Shown: piece by piece, positions 6,814 to 7,660 of the stretch
Position numbering within the stretch: position 1 is the stretch's first letter
Layout: each line of letters begins with the position of its first letter
Assembly (NCBI GenBank): GCA_021835265.1
Contig: JAKBQK010000336.1
Coordinates: forward strand, 1-7,660
Length of the DNA: 7,660 nt
Direction: 5' to 3'
From: Thermoplasmata archaeon
GTDB taxonomy: Archaea; Thermoplasmatota; Thermoplasmata; Thermoplasmatales; Thermoplasmataceae
Program-made: the position numbers and the translations under genes
The notes under the pieces: generated by a model
Seen by the model: only the letters and a program-made list of their open reading frames with translations
Told to the model about the DNA's origin: nothing
The model's database searches: none

Positions 6814-7650
6814 TTACATATACCCCAAGGATCTGAGCCTTTCCATCATTCCTTCCTTATCCTGAGCCCTGCCTGCACGTTCGGTAGTATTTTCTAGGTC
6901 CTGTTCCCACGCAGGGATATCACTCAGTTTATGTGTATCATCCTTTCCGTCAATCGACCTGTATCCCTTGTAATAGAGGGGATGGATGGGCAACTTATGA
7001 TTAAATGTGTATTCCCAGATGTTCCGCTCAGAGAATGTTAAAATCGGATGCAATCTGAAATGCCTTGGATCTGACCTTTCGCTGACAAACACTTCAGAAC
7101 TTCTTGCAGGATTCTCGTCCCATCTCACACCGACCAGTAGAGCATCAAATCGGTATTTGGAAATTGCCTCCTTCATTGGGACAGTTTTAAGGAGGTGATT
7201 ACCGATGTCTGTTTCTAGGGTATATTTTATCTCCTTTCCTTCGAAGCCGATCTTTTTTGCTTCACTCTGATTATTGGCACTAAGATGTTCAAGCATGACA
7301 CCACCATTTGACGCTTTATTTATGAAATCTTCATTCTTGGCATAGATAACGTTAAAATCCCAGGCCTTGGAAACACTCTTGAGAAAGTCCATGGTTTCAG
7401 GAAAATGCTGTCCGTGATCTATAAAGAGCGCCGGAGGCATTTTAACATCATTCTTCGTCACATAATCCCTTACAAGTCCCAAAACGACTGTGCTGTCTTT
7501 TCCACCGCTCCATACAACAGCCGGCCTATGATAATTCTCAAAAGCTTCAGCAACAACTAGTAGTCCAATGGATTCCTTTCTTTGCAAAGAGAGTAGTTCT
7601 CTCCTCTGAGAGTTCATAAAACCCCATCTTTCATCTTTATATACATTCAC
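6814..7650 (-). CDS. CysD-like PP-loop ATPase (sulfate adenylyltransferase subunit 2 / PAPS reductase family)
   Basis: Up to 278 residues. The PP-loop SGGKDS (48-53) binds ATP. FIDHGQHFPETMDFL (76-90) and GVRWDENPAR (174-183) are the family's following motifs, and HPILTFSERNIWEY (201-214) is the conserved 'P-L-x-x-W-x-x-x-D-I-W-x-Y' region. The C-terminus (TERAGRAQDKEG, then MERLRSLGY, 256-277) closely resembles E. coli CysD, the small subunit that forms adenylylsulfate from ATP and sulfate. The protein has no cysteine and no ECGLH motif, so it should not be a thiol-dependent PAPS/APS reductase. CysD normally needs the GTPase CysN, which is not in the window. The start is uncertain: GTG at 7650-7648 has no visible binding site and the frame is open to the window edge, whereas ATG at 7617-7615 (residue 12) follows GGGGT by 3 nt and fits the CysD N-terminus better. 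It leads the operon, 1 nt before the sulfatase-like gene. Confidence 0.78.
   Translation of the reverse strand: MNVYKDERWGFMNSQRRELLSLQRKESIGLLVVAEAFENYHRPAVVWSGGKDSTVVLGLVRDYVTKNDVKMPPALFIDHGQHFPETMDFLKSVSKAWDFNVIYAKNEDFINKASNGGVMLEHLSANNQSEAKKIGFEGKEIKYTLETDIGNHLLKTVPMKEAISKYRFDALLVGVRWDENPARSSEVFVSERSDPRHFRLHPILTFSERNIWEYTFNHKLPIHPLYYKGYRSIDGKDDTHKLSDIPAWEQDLENTTERAGRAQDKEGMMERLRSLGYM
7635..7644 (-). promoter_or_regulatory. Candidate TATA box for the minus-strand operon
   Basis: GTATATAAAG on the minus strand matches an archaeal TATA element and lies at -27 to -18 relative to the ATG at 7617. This is slightly close for a leaderless transcript starting exactly at that ATG. If functional, it supports the inner ATG and excludes the GTG at 7650. 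The upstream BRE region is mostly outside the window, so this remains a weak call. Confidence 0.3.
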
Positions 7651-7660
7651 TGGATCGCGG

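Noticed and set aside
6814..7650. PAPS/APS reductase
   Set aside because: No ECGLH motif and no cysteine anywhere; the C-terminal tail matches CysD instead.
1..7660. CRISPR array, tRNA or rRNA genes, origin of replication
   Set aside because: No regularly spaced repeats, cloverleaf-like segments or rRNA-like conserved stretches were seen; nearly all bases lie in protein-coding genes.

Overview
The window looks archaeal, most likely from a Thermoplasmata-type acidophile. The reasons are tightly packed genes with 4-nt ATGA overlaps, GAGG-type ribosome binding sites, TTG and GTG starts, a large GT-C membrane glycosyltransferase whose outer domain is crowded with N-X-S/T sequons, and no peptidoglycan genes. 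The taxonomic assignment is an inference from style, not a match to a known genome.

Layout. Bases 1-614 (plus strand) hold the C-terminal two thirds of a family 2 glycosyltransferase that begins outside the window. Bases 615-896 form a short convergent intergenic stretch; on the minus strand it contains a 66-codon open frame without a start codon that resembles a decayed transposase tail. From 7650 down to 897 on the minus strand lies one compact operon of five genes, in transcription order: a CysD-like PP-loop ATPase, an alkaline-phosphatase-superfamily 'sulfatase-like' hydrolase, a GT4 glycosyltransferase, a GT39/ArnT-like membrane glycosyltransferase with a lectin-like outer domain, and a FemAB/GNAT-type acyl- or aminoacyltransferase. 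Junctions are +1 nt, +8 nt, -4 nt and -4 nt, so co-transcription and translational coupling are likely.

How the genes may work together (inference). The set reads as a surface-glycan or glycolipid assembly cassette. The CysD-like protein would activate sulfate, the GT4 enzyme would build a glycan on the cytoplasmic face, the GT39 enzyme would transfer a lipid-linked sugar outside the membrane, and the FemAB-like protein would decorate the glycan, perhaps by N-acylation. The 'sulfatase' has Thr where the formylglycine residue should be and contains no cysteine, so it is more likely a phospho-transferring or phospho-hydrolysing enzyme. The CysD-like protein also lacks cysteine, which argues against a PAPS/APS reductase role. 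The chemistry of the product cannot be read from the DNA.
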